NCBI GenBank assembly: GCA_030431255.1 | Contig: JAUIJL010000011.1 | Span: 124,001-188,000, forward strand | From: Thermoanaerobaculia bacterium | GTDB taxonomy: Bacteria > Acidobacteriota > Thermoanaerobaculia > Multivoradales > J023 | DNA: 64,000 bases | Direction: 5' to 3' | Shown: in pieces, positions 25,536 to 34,982 of the stretch | How the letters are laid out: each line of letters starts with the position of its first letter | Numbering within the stretch: position 1 is the stretch's first letter | Translations under genes and position numbers: made by a program | The notes under the pieces: generated by a model | What the model saw: the letters and a program-made list of their open reading frames with translations, nothing else | Database searches by the model: none | What the model was told of the DNA's origin: nothing

Positions 25536-28112
25536 GTGAGCCGGGACGAGCGAGATAAACGGATCGATGGGCAAGACACGGCTCCGCCGCCCGAGGAGCG
25601 GCGGGCGCCGTGGCGTCCGCCGACCCCGGCCGAGGCCGAGACCCTGGCCGACTCGGATGCCCCGACAGTGATCGACGGGGAAGATGCGACCGAGCTCCAA
25701 GGGGCGGCTCGAGCCCAGGCCGGTCGGCAAGACCCCGCCCGGCACATGCCGGATCGCATCGGCCCCTATCGAGTGCTGACGGTGCTCGGAGAGGGCGGCA
25801 TGGGCTGTGTTTATCTGGCCGAGCAGCGGGAGCCCGTCCAGAGATACGTGGCGATCAAGCTGATCCGCGCCAGCCTCACCAGCCCGGCGTCCCTCGCCCG
25901 CTTCAACGCCGAGCGCCAAGCCATGGCTCGGCTTTCCCATCCCGGGATCGCACAGATCTTCGAAGCGGGCACCACCGAAGACGGTTTTCCGTATTTCGTG
26001 ATGGAGAACGTGCCGGGCAAGCCCTTGACCCGATTCTGCGATCTGCGTCGCTCCAGCCTGGAGGAGCGATTGGAGCTGATGATTCGGATCTGCCGAGGAG
26101 TGGAGCACGCCCATCGCAAAGGCATCCTGCATCGGGATCTCAAACCGTCGAATGTGTTGGTGGTCGCCGACGGGGCCGAGGTGACGCCGAAAATTATCGA
26201 CTTCGGCATCGCCAAGGCCATGGACCAGCCCTTGACCGAGGAAACCCTGCTGACCCGATTCGGTATCGGCACACCCTCCTACATGAGCCCGGAGGCCTTC
26301 GACGTCACCCCGGAGACCGGCACCGACGTGGACACCCGCACCGACGTCTATTCCCTCGGGGTCATGCTCTACGAGCTGTTGGTGGGCTCGTCGCCGTTCG
26401 AGACCCGAGGCTCCAGCCTGGCGGAGATCGTGCGTCAAATCACCCACGAGCCCGCGGATCTGCCCAGCCGCCGGTTCAACAACCTGGCACCGGAAGAGCA
26501 AGAGCGCACCGCCGCCGGTCGCGGCCTGGAGCCGGACGTTCTGGCCCGTCGGCTGCGAGGTGATCTGGATTGGATCGTCGGCAAGGCGATGGCCAAAGAG
26601 CGGGATCGTCGGTACGGCTCGGCCACGGAGCTGGCCGCGGATCTGCAACGGCATCTCGATCTCGAGCCGGTGTCGGCCGGTCCGCCGAGCCTGAGCTATC
26701 GATCGGGACGCTTCGTGCGTCGGCACAAAGCGGCGGTGGCCGGAGCCGGCTTGGCGGTGCTGGCCATGCTGCTCGGCATCTTCGGCACCACTTACGCCAT
26801 GGTGCGGGCCAATCGAGAGGCGAATCGGGCCAACCAAGAAGCGGCAAAGACCCGCGAAGCGTTGCTCGACGCTGAAGCGGTCACGGGTTTTCTGGTCAAT
26901 CTCTTTGAGATCACCGATCCCAGGGAGGCGGGGGGCGAATCGGTGACGGCCCGCCAAGTGCTCGATCGCGGCGCGTCGGTCATCGAGAGCCGGCTCACCG
27001 ACCAGCCCCTGCGTCGTGCCCGGTTGATGCACACCATCGGCACCATCTACAACCAGCTCCAAGTCCCCCAAGAAGCTCAGCGTCTGGTGAGCTCGGCGCT
27101 CGACCTGAGACGTCGGCACCTTGCGGCGGATCACGTCGACGTCGCGGAGAGCCTCTATCGGTTGGCGGTCATTTCGCGGGAGCTGGCCAATTACAAAGAC
27201 GCCGAAGCCTTTGCCGTCAAAGTGCTCAGGATCCGCCGGGCCGCCTTCGGGTTGGACCATCCCGCGGTGGGGGAGATCGAGCGCGAGCTGGGAGTGATCC
27301 TTTTTCGCGCCGGGAGGCACGAGCAAGCCGAAGAGCATATTCGGCAGGCCCTGGCGATTGCCGAGCAAGGGAACGAGCCCGAGAGTGAGGCGGCGTCGAG
27401 AGAAGCCCTCGGCAACCTGCTCAAGACCCGTGGCCGCTGCGACGAGGCCACACCCCACCTGCGCAAATCCCTGGAGATTCGCGAGCGCCGGCTGGAGCCC
27501 TCGGACCCGCGTCTGGCCTATTCCCTCAACAACCTGTCGTCCTGCCTGGGGGAAGCCAAGCAATTCCGCGAAGCCAAAGAGCTGCTGGAACGGGCCCTTG
27601 AGATCCAAACACAAACCCTGGGCCCCGAGGCCACCACCGTGGCCATGGGACGATCGAATCTCGGCATCCTCTACCGCGAGCTGGAAGAGTTTGCGTCCGC
27701 CGAAGCCGCCTTCATCGATGCGAGGGATTCCTTCATCAAAGCGTTAGGTCCGGAGCACCCGGTGGTGGCCAACCCCATGGCCGAGCTCGGAGTGTTGTAT
27801 TGGCAAATGGGTCGCATGGCCGACGCCGAGGCCCAGCTCCAACCGGCCCTGGATCTCTGGCAGCGCAAGCTGGGCGCCGATCACCTCCTGACCGCCTGGG
27901 CCCAATGGGGATCGGCCAACGTGCTGCGGGACGTCGATCGGCTCGACGAGGCCGAGGCGCTGTACCTCAGCTCCATCCAAACCCGAGAGACCCAGCTGCC
28001 CGAAGGCCATCCCGATCTGCGCCAAGTCCTGACCGATTATTCCCAGCTGCTGCGTCGGGCCGGCCGAGTCGAGGACCTCAGGGCCGTCGAGGAAAAGCTT
28101 CAAGCCTTCTGA
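25536..28112 (+). CDS. Ser/Thr protein kinase with transmembrane segment and kinesin-light-chain-like TPRs
   Basis: 858 residues. The GTG at 25536 is preceded by GAGGAG at five bases. A Pro/Glu/Asp-rich N-terminal leader of about 75 residues is followed by a complete Hanks kinase: GEGGMGCV, VAIKLI, HRDLKPSNV, DFGIAKA and YMSPEAF. One membrane helix (AVAGAGLAVLAMLLGIF) lies near residue 408. The C-terminal 390 residues are about nine 42-residue TPRs of the kinesin-light-chain type (for example RRAAFGLDHPAVGEIERELG). The gene begins 32 bases after the giant protease gene stops, so the two may be co-transcribed. Unlike the kinase at 7688-10054, the catalytic loop is fully canonical. Target unknown. 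Confidence 0.92.
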   Translation: MSRDERDKRIDGQDTAPPPEERRAPWRPPTPAEAETLADSDAPTVIDGEDATELQGAARAQAGRQDPARHMPDRIGPYRVLTVLGEGGMGCVYLAEQREPVQRYVAIKLIRASLTSPASLARFNAERQAMARLSHPGIAQIFEAGTTEDGFPYFVMENVPGKPLTRFCDLRRSSLEERLELMIRICRGVEHAHRKGILHRDLKPSNVLVVADGAEVTPKIIDFGIAKAMDQPLTEETLLTRFGIGTPSYMSPEAFDVTPETGTDVDTRTDVYSLGVMLYELLVGSSPFETRGSSLAEIVRQITHEPADLPSRRFNNLAPEEQERTAAGRGLEPDVLARRLRGDLDWIVGKAMAKERDRRYGSATELAADLQRHLDLEPVSAGPPSLSYRSGRFVRRHKAAVAGAGLAVLAMLLGIFGTTYAMVRANREANRANQEAAKTREALLDAEAVTGFLVNLFEITDPREAGGESVTARQVLDRGASVIESRLTDQPLRRARLMHTIGTIYNQLQVPQEAQRLVSSALDLRRRHLAADHVDVAESLYRLAVISRELANYKDAEAFAVKVLRIRRAAFGLDHPAVGEIERELGVILFRAGRHEQAEEHIRQALAIAEQGNEPESEAASREALGNLLKTRGRCDEATPHLRKSLEIRERRLEPSDPRLAYSLNNLSSCLGEAKQFREAKELLERALEIQTQTLGPEATTVAMGRSNLGILYRELEEFASAEAAFIDARDSFIKALGPEHPVVANPMAELGVLYWQMGRMADAEAQLQPALDLWQRKLGADHLLTAWAQWGSANVLRDVDRLDEAEALYLSSIQTRETQLPEGHPDLRQVLTDYSQLLRRAGRVEDLRAVEEKLQAF

Positions 28113-28136
28113 GGGGCGAATCCAAGATTCGTCCCC
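28113..28136 (+). terminator. Hairpin directly after the kinase stop codon
   Basis: GGGGCGAATC and GATTCGTCCCC pair across a CAA loop, with a one-base bulge. The hairpin begins right after the TGA of the kinase gene. No T-run follows, so intrinsic termination is only possible. Confidence 0.4.
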
Positions 28137-28177
28137 ACGGAATTCGTGATCCGGCGAGATGCCGTTTCTGGATGGAA

Positions 28178-28235
28178 CCCGGTTCATCTCACCCGGTTCA
28201 TCTCACCCGGTTCATCTCATCCCCGGTTCATCCAC
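28178..28235. repeat. 14-bp tandem repeat (three perfect copies and one partial)
   Basis: CCCGGTTCATCTCA is repeated at 28178, 28192 and 28206, followed by a degenerate copy near 28222. It lies in the gap before the glycosyltransferase gene. Short unit, no spacers: this is a slippage repeat, not a CRISPR array. Copy number probably varies between strains. Confidence 0.85.
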
Positions 28236-28362
28236 CCTTCACATATCACCGCTAATTTTTCACCAGCCGCCGGGGTGTCCGTGCGGATGGATGGACCGAG
28301 CCCAAACGACGGCCCGCACACGGGCAGGACGGCCCGATCTGCCGGGCGAGCCCTGGAAAATC

Positions 28363-29532
28363 ATGCGAATTTCACTCGTCACCGAAACGTTTCCGCCGGA
28401 GGTCAACGGCGTCGCCCGCACCCTGCGTCAGCTGGCCCAAGGTTTGGTGAGCCGGGGCCATGATTTGCAGCTGGTCCGACCCCGCCAAGATGAGGATCAG
28501 GACTCCCCTGCCCTGTGGCGCCAGCTGCTCACTCCGGGGGTGCCGATTCCTTTCTACCCCGGCCTGCGTTTCGGCTTGCCCAGCTACATTCGGTTGATAC
28601 GGTCGTGGCGTGAGACCCGTCCCGACGTGGTGCATATCGCAACTGAGGGTCCGTTGGGGTTGGCGGCTCTGTGGGCCGCCGCCCGGCTCGGCGTGCCGGT
28701 GATGTCGAGCTTCCACACGAATTTCCACCAATACGGCAAGCATTACGGCTACGGCATGCGCTTGGCCATCGGTGGTTTGCGCTGGTTTCACAACCGCACC
28801 CGACGCACCCTGGTGCCGTCGCCGGACGTGCGCGATATGTTGTCGGCAGACGGCTTCGAGCGCTTGGATTTGCTCGGTCGTGGTGTCGACGGCGAGCTCT
28901 TCCATCCCAGTCGTCGGAGCACGGAGCTGCGGGAACAATGGGGGGCGACAGATCAAACCCCGGTCGCCCTCTACGTCGGTCGTCTGGCGGAAGAAAAGAA
29001 TCCGGCCCTATGCATTCGGGCATTCGAAGCCTTTCGTCGCGCCCGGCCCGACGCCTTGACCGTGGTGGTCGGTGACGGCCCGGCGGCGGCGGCGATGCGG
29101 ACCCAAGATCCCATGACCATCTACTGTGGCATGCGCCGGGAGGAGGATCTCGCGGCCCACTACGCCTCGGCAGACGTGCTCATTTCACCCAGCCTCACGG
29201 AGACTTTCGGCAACGTGGTGCTCGAAGCCATGTCGTCGGGCCTGCCGGTTCTTTCCTTCGACTACGCGGCCGGCCGCCGCTTGGTGTGCTCCGGTGAAAA
29301 CGGCATGTTGGTGCCGTTCGGCGAGACCGGCAAATTCGTGGAGCACGCCGCGAGTCTAGCCACGGTCGGTACCGATCGTCTGCGCGAGATGGGAAAAAGG
29401 GCGCGGGTCACCGCCGAGGAGCAGAGCTGGGACGGCATTGTCGGTCGGTTCGAGGCCATCCTCGACGAGGTGCGCAGCGAGGAAGCACCGTCTGAGCAAG
29501 GAAGACCGTCCGGGGTCGTTTCCGCTCAGTAG
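28363..29532 (+). CDS. GT4-family glycosyltransferase
   Basis: 389 residues with start ATG at 28363, where the typical GT4 opening MRISLVTETFPPEVNGVART begins; upstream in-frame codons translate the tandem repeats and are not conserved-looking. The N-terminal Rossmann domain has HIATEGPLG and SSFHTNFHQY, and the C-terminal domain has LYVGRLAEEKN, then FVSPS-type donor loop LISPSLTETFGNVVLEAM with the conserved E-x7-E. This is closest in look to the alpha-mannosyltransferases of the MgtA/PimB type that act on membrane lipids with GDP- or other nucleotide sugars. Cytoplasmic, peripheral. The ribosome site is weak (GGAAAA). Product and acceptor not known. Confidence 0.88.
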   Translation: MRISLVTETFPPEVNGVARTLRQLAQGLVSRGHDLQLVRPRQDEDQDSPALWRQLLTPGVPIPFYPGLRFGLPSYIRLIRSWRETRPDVVHIATEGPLGLAALWAAARLGVPVMSSFHTNFHQYGKHYGYGMRLAIGGLRWFHNRTRRTLVPSPDVRDMLSADGFERLDLLGRGVDGELFHPSRRSTELREQWGATDQTPVALYVGRLAEEKNPALCIRAFEAFRRARPDALTVVVGDGPAAAAMRTQDPMTIYCGMRREEDLAAHYASADVLISPSLTETFGNVVLEAMSSGLPVLSFDYAAGRRLVCSGENGMLVPFGETGKFVEHAASLATVGTDRLREMGKRARVTAEEQSWDGIVGRFEAILDEVRSEEAPSEQGRPSGVVSAQ

Positions 29533-29741
29533 CCTCGGGCCGGCCTCCGCGCGTTCGCTATTGCACCTCCTCAAAGCATCAGCACAAAACCCTCCAGTGG
29601 GCGGATCGTAGGTAATCGTAGGTAGAGGTATCATCCACTCCGACGGTCGACCGCTCGCCCCCTTCGCTGGGGCAGACGGCGGCCTACGATCGTCCGCCGC
29701 GTTACCCGCGCTCCCTTTTTCCGCAGCTCGCTGGAGGTCCT

Positions 29742-31265
29742 ATGAAATCCGCTGCTCGCTCGACATGGTCCGTCTTATTCGCGCTGATCCTCGGCTCTGC
29801 TTCCGTCTTCGCGGAGGAGCCGGCCGCCGAGCCCAAGGCCGTTCCCGAAGCGGCAGCTTCGGTGACCCGGCACGAGGTAAAAATCGAGGGCGAAACGGTA
29901 GCTTATGAGGCCACCGCCGGGTATTTGATCGTTAGGAACGCCGAGGAGAAGCCGGCGGCGCAATTCGGCTACACGGCCTATGTCCGCCAAGGCGTCAAAG
30001 ATCTCGCCGCTCGCCCCTTGCTTTTCGCCTTCAACGGCGGTCCCGGCTCGGCGTCCATTTGGCTCCACTTGGGGGTGCTCGGCCCGCGTCGTGTGGACCT
30101 CGTGGACGCGGATTTCACCGCCCCGACCTTCCGCCTGGTCGACAACGAGCAAAGCATTCTCGACGTGGCGGATTTGGTGATGATCGACCCCGTGGGCACG
30201 GGTTTCAGCCGCCCGGTGGGCGAGGCGACGAATAAGGATTTCTGGGGGGTCGATCAAGATATCGACTCCGTGTCGCGATTCATCAAGGCCTATGTCACTG
30301 AAAACGGTCGATGGGCTTCGCCGAAGATTTTGTTGGGTGAAAGCTACGGCGGCATGCGGGCCGGTGGCGTGACGCTCGACCTCCTACAAAAGCACGGTTT
30401 GGCCTTCCACGGCGTGGTCTTGGTCTCGCCGTTCATGAGCTGGGATTCGGGATCCGACGGCATCGGCATCGATCTTCCCCACGTGCTCTACCTGCCGACC
30501 CTCGCCGCCACCGCCTGGTACCACGAAGCCCTCGAGAATCGACCGGCGGACGTGGCGGCCTTCATCGATGAGGTCAAGGCCTTCGCCTACGACGAATACG
30601 CTCCGGCCCTGCTCAAGGGTAGCCGTCTCGGCGAAGCGGAACGCAAAAAGGTGCTGGCCAAGCTCGCCGCCTACACCGGCGTGTCGGAAACCTATTGGGA
30701 TCGCGGCAACCTTCGGGTCAGCCACGGCCAATTCCTGCAAGAGCTGCTGCGGGATCGGGGCCAAACCACGGGACGGATCGATTCCCGCTACCTCGGTCGG
30801 AGCTTCAATCGCTTGGGCGAAGAGATGGATTACGACCCCATGTTCGCCGCCATCGGCCCCAACTTCACCGCCGCCTTCCTCAACTACTACCACTCCGAGC
30901 TCGATTTCGGGCAGGACATGGATTACAAGATCATGGGCGGTATTTGGATGGAGTGGGATTGGAGCCACGCCCAACCCGGCACACCCTTCAAGCTACCGCA
31001 TCCCAACACCGCCAACGACCTGGCCATGGCCATGGGCCTGAACCCGCACATGGGCCTGTTGGTGCAACAGGGCTACTACGACCTAGCAACTCCGCAAGTG
31101 GCGACGGAATACGCCATCGAGCACATGGACCTCACCCCCGAGCAACGCAAACGGATCGTCATGGCCTACTATGAAGCGGGTCACATGATGTACCTACATC
31201 CACCGTCGCTCAAAAAGTATAAGGACGACCTGGCCGCGTTCATCATCGAGACGACAGCTCGGTAG
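29742..31265 (+). CDS. Secreted serine carboxypeptidase-like protein (peptidase S10)
   Basis: 507 residues; GGAGG seven bases before the ATG. The signal peptide is WSVLFALILGSASVFA. All S10 hallmarks are present: oxyanion-hole motif FNGGPGSAS near residue 97, nucleophile LLGESYGGMR with Ser201, Asp near 447 in GYYDLATP, and His near 481 in EAGHMMYLH. The enzyme should remove C-terminal residues from peptides in the periplasm or outside the cell; bacterial members are known but their substrates are mostly uncharacterised. It stands alone between the glycosyltransferase and the convergent lipoxygenase operon, whose last gene stops only 4 bases away. Confidence 0.93.
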   Translation: MKSAARSTWSVLFALILGSASVFAEEPAAEPKAVPEAAASVTRHEVKIEGETVAYEATAGYLIVRNAEEKPAAQFGYTAYVRQGVKDLAARPLLFAFNGGPGSASIWLHLGVLGPRRVDLVDADFTAPTFRLVDNEQSILDVADLVMIDPVGTGFSRPVGEATNKDFWGVDQDIDSVSRFIKAYVTENGRWASPKILLGESYGGMRAGGVTLDLLQKHGLAFHGVVLVSPFMSWDSGSDGIGIDLPHVLYLPTLAATAWYHEALENRPADVAAFIDEVKAFAYDEYAPALLKGSRLGEAERKKVLAKLAAYTGVSETYWDRGNLRVSHGQFLQELLRDRGQTTGRIDSRYLGRSFNRLGEEMDYDPMFAAIGPNFTAAFLNYYHSELDFGQDMDYKIMGGIWMEWDWSHAQPGTPFKLPHPNTANDLAMAMGLNPHMGLLVQQGYYDLATPQVATEYAIEHMDLTPEQRKRIVMAYYEAGHMMYLHPPSLKKYKDDLAAFIIETTAR

Positions 31266-31269
31266 GCTC

Positions 31270-31689
31270 TCAGTCCTCAGCCAGCTTGTGGAAAAACAGG
31301 CTGACGATGAGCACCAACACGAATACGATCGAAACCGGTATCAACCTGGCACCGGATCGATCCAAAGTCACGATGGTGCTCAAGAGCGCCGCGAGGGTTC
31401 CGAGGGTGACCAGCCTCAGGGGCCAGGCGACATCGCGATCGGCGCCTCGGTAGACCTCGACCATCAGGGTGGTGATCACCGACGCGATCACCACCATCAA
31501 GAAACCGATGTAGCGCAGGAAGACCACGAAGAGGTGATCCAGCTCGGGGGGCACGTCGCCCAGGCCGGCGACCCAGGGAGCGTCGAATTGGTGGATGGAG
31601 GTCCGCCCGATGTCGTCCAAGGCGGCCATCACGAAGACGACCACCGCCAAGCCGAACGGCGCGAGCAACATGATCTTCTTCTTTTTCAA
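31270..31689 (-). CDS. Small four-helix membrane protein
   Basis: 139 residues with four predicted membrane helices (LLAPFGLAVVVFVMAAL, VFLRYIGFLMVVIASVITTL, LVTLGTLAALLSTIVTL, IPVSIVFVLVLIVSLFF) and a Lys-rich N-terminus. The start is probably the TTG at 31689, with AGGAGG six bases upstream; GTG at 31692 is an alternative, spaced three bases. It begins about 10 bases after the lipoxygenase stop, so it is the last gene of the P450-lipoxygenase operon. I recognise no family. A lipid-handling or anchoring role for the operon's enzymes is a guess. Confidence 0.75.
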   Translation of the reverse strand: MKKKKIMLLAPFGLAVVVFVMAALDDIGRTSIHQFDAPWVAGLGDVPPELDHLFVVFLRYIGFLMVVIASVITTLMVEVYRGADRDVAWPLRLVTLGTLAALLSTIVTLDRSGARLIPVSIVFVLVLIVSLFFHKLAED

Positions 31690-31700
31690 CACGGACCTCC

Positions 31701-33443
31701 TCAGATGTTGATGCTCTGGGGGATGCCGTTGGGCAATAGAGTGTTGTAGGGCCGCCGCTTCAGATTGCGGGTCTCGATGGTTTGGCCCACCTCTTTCAGC
31801 GCGCTTTGGAAGGTGGCCAGGGGGCCTTTCTCCAGCTGTTGGCTGAAGTAGCCGTCGTTGTACTCGCCCAGTTGGGTGTAGTGCAAGGTGCCCAATTGGT
31901 AGAACAACCATTGTTGGAGCTGGGCCTTGTTGAGGGGCGGCAGGCAATCCAAATAATGCTGAGCGTCGGCGCCGGTGCGGAACGGCTGGTAGATCGACAA
32001 GGGCAGATTGGGGCAGTAGCTCATCAAATCGAATTGGGGAAAGTTCACCGCCGCGTGCTGCACGCTCGAGGTGAAGATGATCATGGTCAGGGCCTGGCTC
32101 AGGTAGCGCTTGGTGCTGATCGCTCCCAGCTCTCCGAAGTCTCGGATGCGACCGCCGTCGACGCTGACCAAATCCGCGTGCCATTTCTGCAACGCCATAT
32201 CGGATGCCACCGCCTCGTCCGACGCGTAGGCGTCGTCGACGTAGGCTTTGGCCCAGTCGTGGATGGCCTTCCAATACAGCAAGGAGTCGTCGCGATAGGG
32301 GTAGTCCTTGAGATTTTCCACCCGACGAGTGACGAAGGTTTTGGGCAGGAAGGAGCCGTTGAACGGATACCCGCTCACGTCCTTGCCGGTCAACGCCAGC
32401 ATGGAATCTAGGGTGGCGTTGTGCAGCTGCTCCACCAAACCTCCGGGGCTGATCAACGCCACCCGGGCGGAGAAGTTGATGAAGAGGGTGCCCTCGAAGT
32501 GGGGCCAGAGCAATCTGGCGATCGGGTGATCCAAGGGCAGATTGCGACCCGTGGCGACCACGAACGGCTCCATGTAGAGATGGGTGCGACCCAAGTGGCT
32601 GACCAGCTCGTGGAAATTGCCGTCGGCGTTTTCGATGATGGTCTTGGCGATCAGCCAATCGTAGCTGCCGTCGGCGATGCAGATCGGGTTGTCGGGACCG
32701 GGTTTTTGTTGGGTCTGAATGGCCACCGGCGTAAGGGTCCGGGTGTCCTTGGTCTCGGCGAAGAGGGCGATCGGCGCGTAGGGATATTTGGTCGGCTCGG
32801 TGGTCGGCTGCTCGAAGCCGTCCAACGCTTGGTAATCGCAAACATAGAGCCGATGCTCGGCCATGGCGGCTTCCATGGTGTCCTCGTCGCCCATCACCGC
32901 GCGGTAGTGGGCCTCGGTCACCGGGAAGTTGGGGATGGGCTCGGTCATCAGCTCGATCATCAGCGGGTTCGGACCCGCCACGCGCATCATGGCGAAGGTG
33001 CTGTCGAGGTTGTAGTCGCTCGCCACCGCCGGCAGCTGAATCGTGCGGAAGAGCTCGGCGTAGTCCTCGATCGATTCCGGACGCTCGTCGTTGTCCTTCA
33101 ACCGACCGAATTGCACCGTATCGGCGACCACGGCCTTTAGGGTTTTGAAGCTCAGCTCTTTTCGCTCCAACAGCTCCTTGAGATCCTTGGCTTTCTCCTT
33201 GAACTCTTGCATTTCCTTGGAGCTTGCCTCCACCTCGATGGCGTTGACCAAAGAATTGAGCAGGCGTTCCGCCACCATCAAGCCCCATTTCAGGGTCGGC
33301 AGGTTGCTGGGCGGCGGAAACTCGGCCATGGCCAACGGGCTGACGTAGCTGTGATTCCAGCGATAGAGCCAAGCGGGGGAGTCGGGCTCGCCGCCCTCTT
33401 CATGGAAGCTGATCTTGTCGAAAAGTGGGATGAAACCGCTCAT
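31701..33443 (-). CDS. Iron lipoxygenase
   Basis: 580 residues from the ATG at 33443 (GGAGG at six bases). The complete lipoxygenase signature is present with exact spacing: His278-x4-His283-x4-His288-x17-His306-x8-His315. Iron ligands by analogy with plant enzymes are His283, His288, His463, Asn467 (QHAAVN) and the C-terminal Ile580 (PQSINI). The residue at the stereo-control site before Arg327 is Ala326, which in known enzymes goes with S hydroperoxides. No N-terminal PLAT/C2 domain and no signal peptide, so it is a catalytic-domain-only bacterial form. It oxygenates polyunsaturated fatty acids to hydroperoxides. The P450 gene lies 14 bases upstream, so the hydroperoxide is probably its substrate. 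Confidence 0.95.
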   Translation of the reverse strand: MSGFIPLFDKISFHEEGGEPDSPAWLYRWNHSYVSPLAMAEFPPPSNLPTLKWGLMVAERLLNSLVNAIEVEASSKEMQEFKEKAKDLKELLERKELSFKTLKAVVADTVQFGRLKDNDERPESIEDYAELFRTIQLPAVASDYNLDSTFAMMRVAGPNPLMIELMTEPIPNFPVTEAHYRAVMGDEDTMEAAMAEHRLYVCDYQALDGFEQPTTEPTKYPYAPIALFAETKDTRTLTPVAIQTQQKPGPDNPICIADGSYDWLIAKTIIENADGNFHELVSHLGRTHLYMEPFVVATGRNLPLDHPIARLLWPHFEGTLFINFSARVALISPGGLVEQLHNATLDSMLALTGKDVSGYPFNGSFLPKTFVTRRVENLKDYPYRDDSLLYWKAIHDWAKAYVDDAYASDEAVASDMALQKWHADLVSVDGGRIRDFGELGAISTKRYLSQALTMIIFTSSVQHAAVNFPQFDLMSYCPNLPLSIYQPFRTGADAQHYLDCLPPLNKAQLQQWLFYQLGTLHYTQLGEYNDGYFSQQLEKGPLATFQSALKEVGQTIETRNLKRRPYNTLLPNGIPQSINI

Positions 33444-33457
33444 GGTAGTCCTCCGCC

Positions 33458-34653
33458 TCAGAAAGTAATGTTGAAGATTTTCAAGGTGCTGAGATCCGTG
33501 TGCTCGGCCATGGCGTCGAGCATGACGATGCTCACTAAAATCGAGATTTCCTTGCCCGGGCAGCCGTGGGGTCCCTTGGACCAACTGAGGACTTTCTCGT
33601 ATTCCTCCGCTGGTCGATCCAGATCCATTTTGTCCGGATGGCTGAAGTGCTTGGGATCGCGGTTGGTGCAAATAAACGGATAGTCGATCTCGTCGCCCAC
33701 GGTGAGCTGAAGATCCTTACCGCTCACTCGAACCACCTCGTCGTCTTCGAGCATCCGATGCACGGAGGTCACCGTGGGCCAGAGGCGAACGGCTTCGTAA
33801 ATAAAATTGCGTTTGTGCTGATAGTCGAGATTTTTATAATCGATGTTGTTTTCTTGAATGAATTCCACCGCCTGGATGACCAAGGTGCCGATGCTGAACA
33901 TGGCGGCGAAGAGGGTCATGTCGATGGTGCCGACATCGATGTTGTATTTATTCTTGAGAATGTAATAGGCGTCCTTGCGCACGTGCTTGCGGGTGCCGAG
34001 CAGGCCGTTGACCCAGGGCAGATAGCCGTTGAACATGGACAGCTCGCCGAAACGACGGATGTAGTTTTGGGTCACCGACAGGCTGTCGTCGTAGCTGATG
34101 GTGGTGCCGGCCAGGATCCTGAAGAAGATGCGGGTCGCCGCGCTGCGCAGGGGATACATGTGGGTCATCTTGGGGTCCTTGCCCCATTCCTCCACGATCT
34201 CCTGGGTTTGCTCGCGCACCTTGTCGATATCCAAGGCGCGGACACTTTCGGTGAAGATGGTTTTGTCGATGCCTTCCCGGAAGTAGTCTCTCAAGGGCGG
34301 GTTCTGGTTCAGGCTGCCGGAATTCAAAGCGAAGGCGTTGTTGCTGGCGGAAACGATATTCACGCCCATGAAGTTGTTGCCCTTCATCAGCGGCTTGGGC
34401 AGGGCTTCGGCGGCGGAGTCGTAGTCGACCACATGACCGCCTTGCCGAAGATGAAGTTGCCCTTGAAGACCTTCCAATTGAGCATCATCGAGTTGTTTTG
34501 GATGTTGAAGAAAATCGACAGCCAATCGATGAAGGTGGTGATCTCGAGGATGATCGACCGGATGATGCCGAAGCGGGTTCGGTAGGCGTAGATCTTGAAG
34601 GGCTTCATGATCGCGAACACGACATAGAAGAGGGCATGGATCAGCTTGCGCAT
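33458..34653 (-). pseudogene. Cytochrome P450 (possible fatty-acid hydroperoxide-metabolising type), one apparent frameshift
   Basis: About 398 residues in two frames. The start at 34653 has AGGAGA eight bases upstream and opens MRKLIHALFYVVFAIMKPF. That frame runs to GKAVM near 34432, after which P450 sequence continues in the next frame (VVDYDSAAEALPKPLM). One missing base in ATGTGG would restore it, so either a real mutation, a sequencing error or programmed slippage. The haem loop is WSKGPHGCPGKEIS with the Cys codon at 33560-33562, and the ExxR motif is YEAVRLW. The I-helix segment (TLFAAMFSIGTLVIQ) lacks the usual A/G-G-x-D/E-T oxygen-activating pair, as in CYP74 allene-oxide synthases and hydroperoxide lyases. 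This and the adjacent lipoxygenase make an oxylipin role likely. It is visibly AT-richer than its neighbours. Confidence 0.8.
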
Positions 34654-34982
34654 CGGCGGCTATCTCCTGGTAGGGCGGCTTCAGACCTCGGTCCGACCCG
34701 CTGAACGGCACAAGCAGCCCCGACGAGCCCGTACGGCTCACCTAGGTGTCGCGTCGAAATGGCGATCCGGCTGACCGAAATGTCCGGCCGACCGAAGAAG
34801 TCGGAAATCACGAATTTTGTGTTTGGATCATAACACAGGAGAAAGCCCCCAGCTGGTTGAAGACGAGTTGGTCTCTGGCTCGATGCCGTGGGATAAGATT
34901 CGTGGGCTCAAAGATTTTGAATCGGCTGGGTGTCGAGGGAGTGAAGCTGAAGATGAGCCGTCTGGAACGGGTGGGTTGAGGC
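34654..34982. promoter_or_regulatory. Divergent region between the P450-lipoxygenase operon and the NACHT gene
   Basis: About 330 bases with no credible gene; a rightward 77-codon frame at 34746-34979 lacks a ribosome site. An inverted repeat TGTGTT-N8-AACACA at 34818-34837 is a candidate operator placed to affect either direction. The promoters of both flanking units should be here. Confidence 0.4.

Noticed and set aside
28178-28235. Possible CRISPR array
   Set aside because: Unit is only 14 bp, contiguous, with no spacers and no cas genes.
31690-33372. Upstream extension of the small 4-TM gene into a 700-codon frame
   Set aside because: The extension runs in a different frame through the lipoxygenase gene, whose motifs are complete; only the last 139 codons look like a protein.
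34746-34979. 77-codon rightward frame just before the NACHT gene
   Set aside because: No ribosome site; ends at the NACHT start; the region is better read as divergent promoters.
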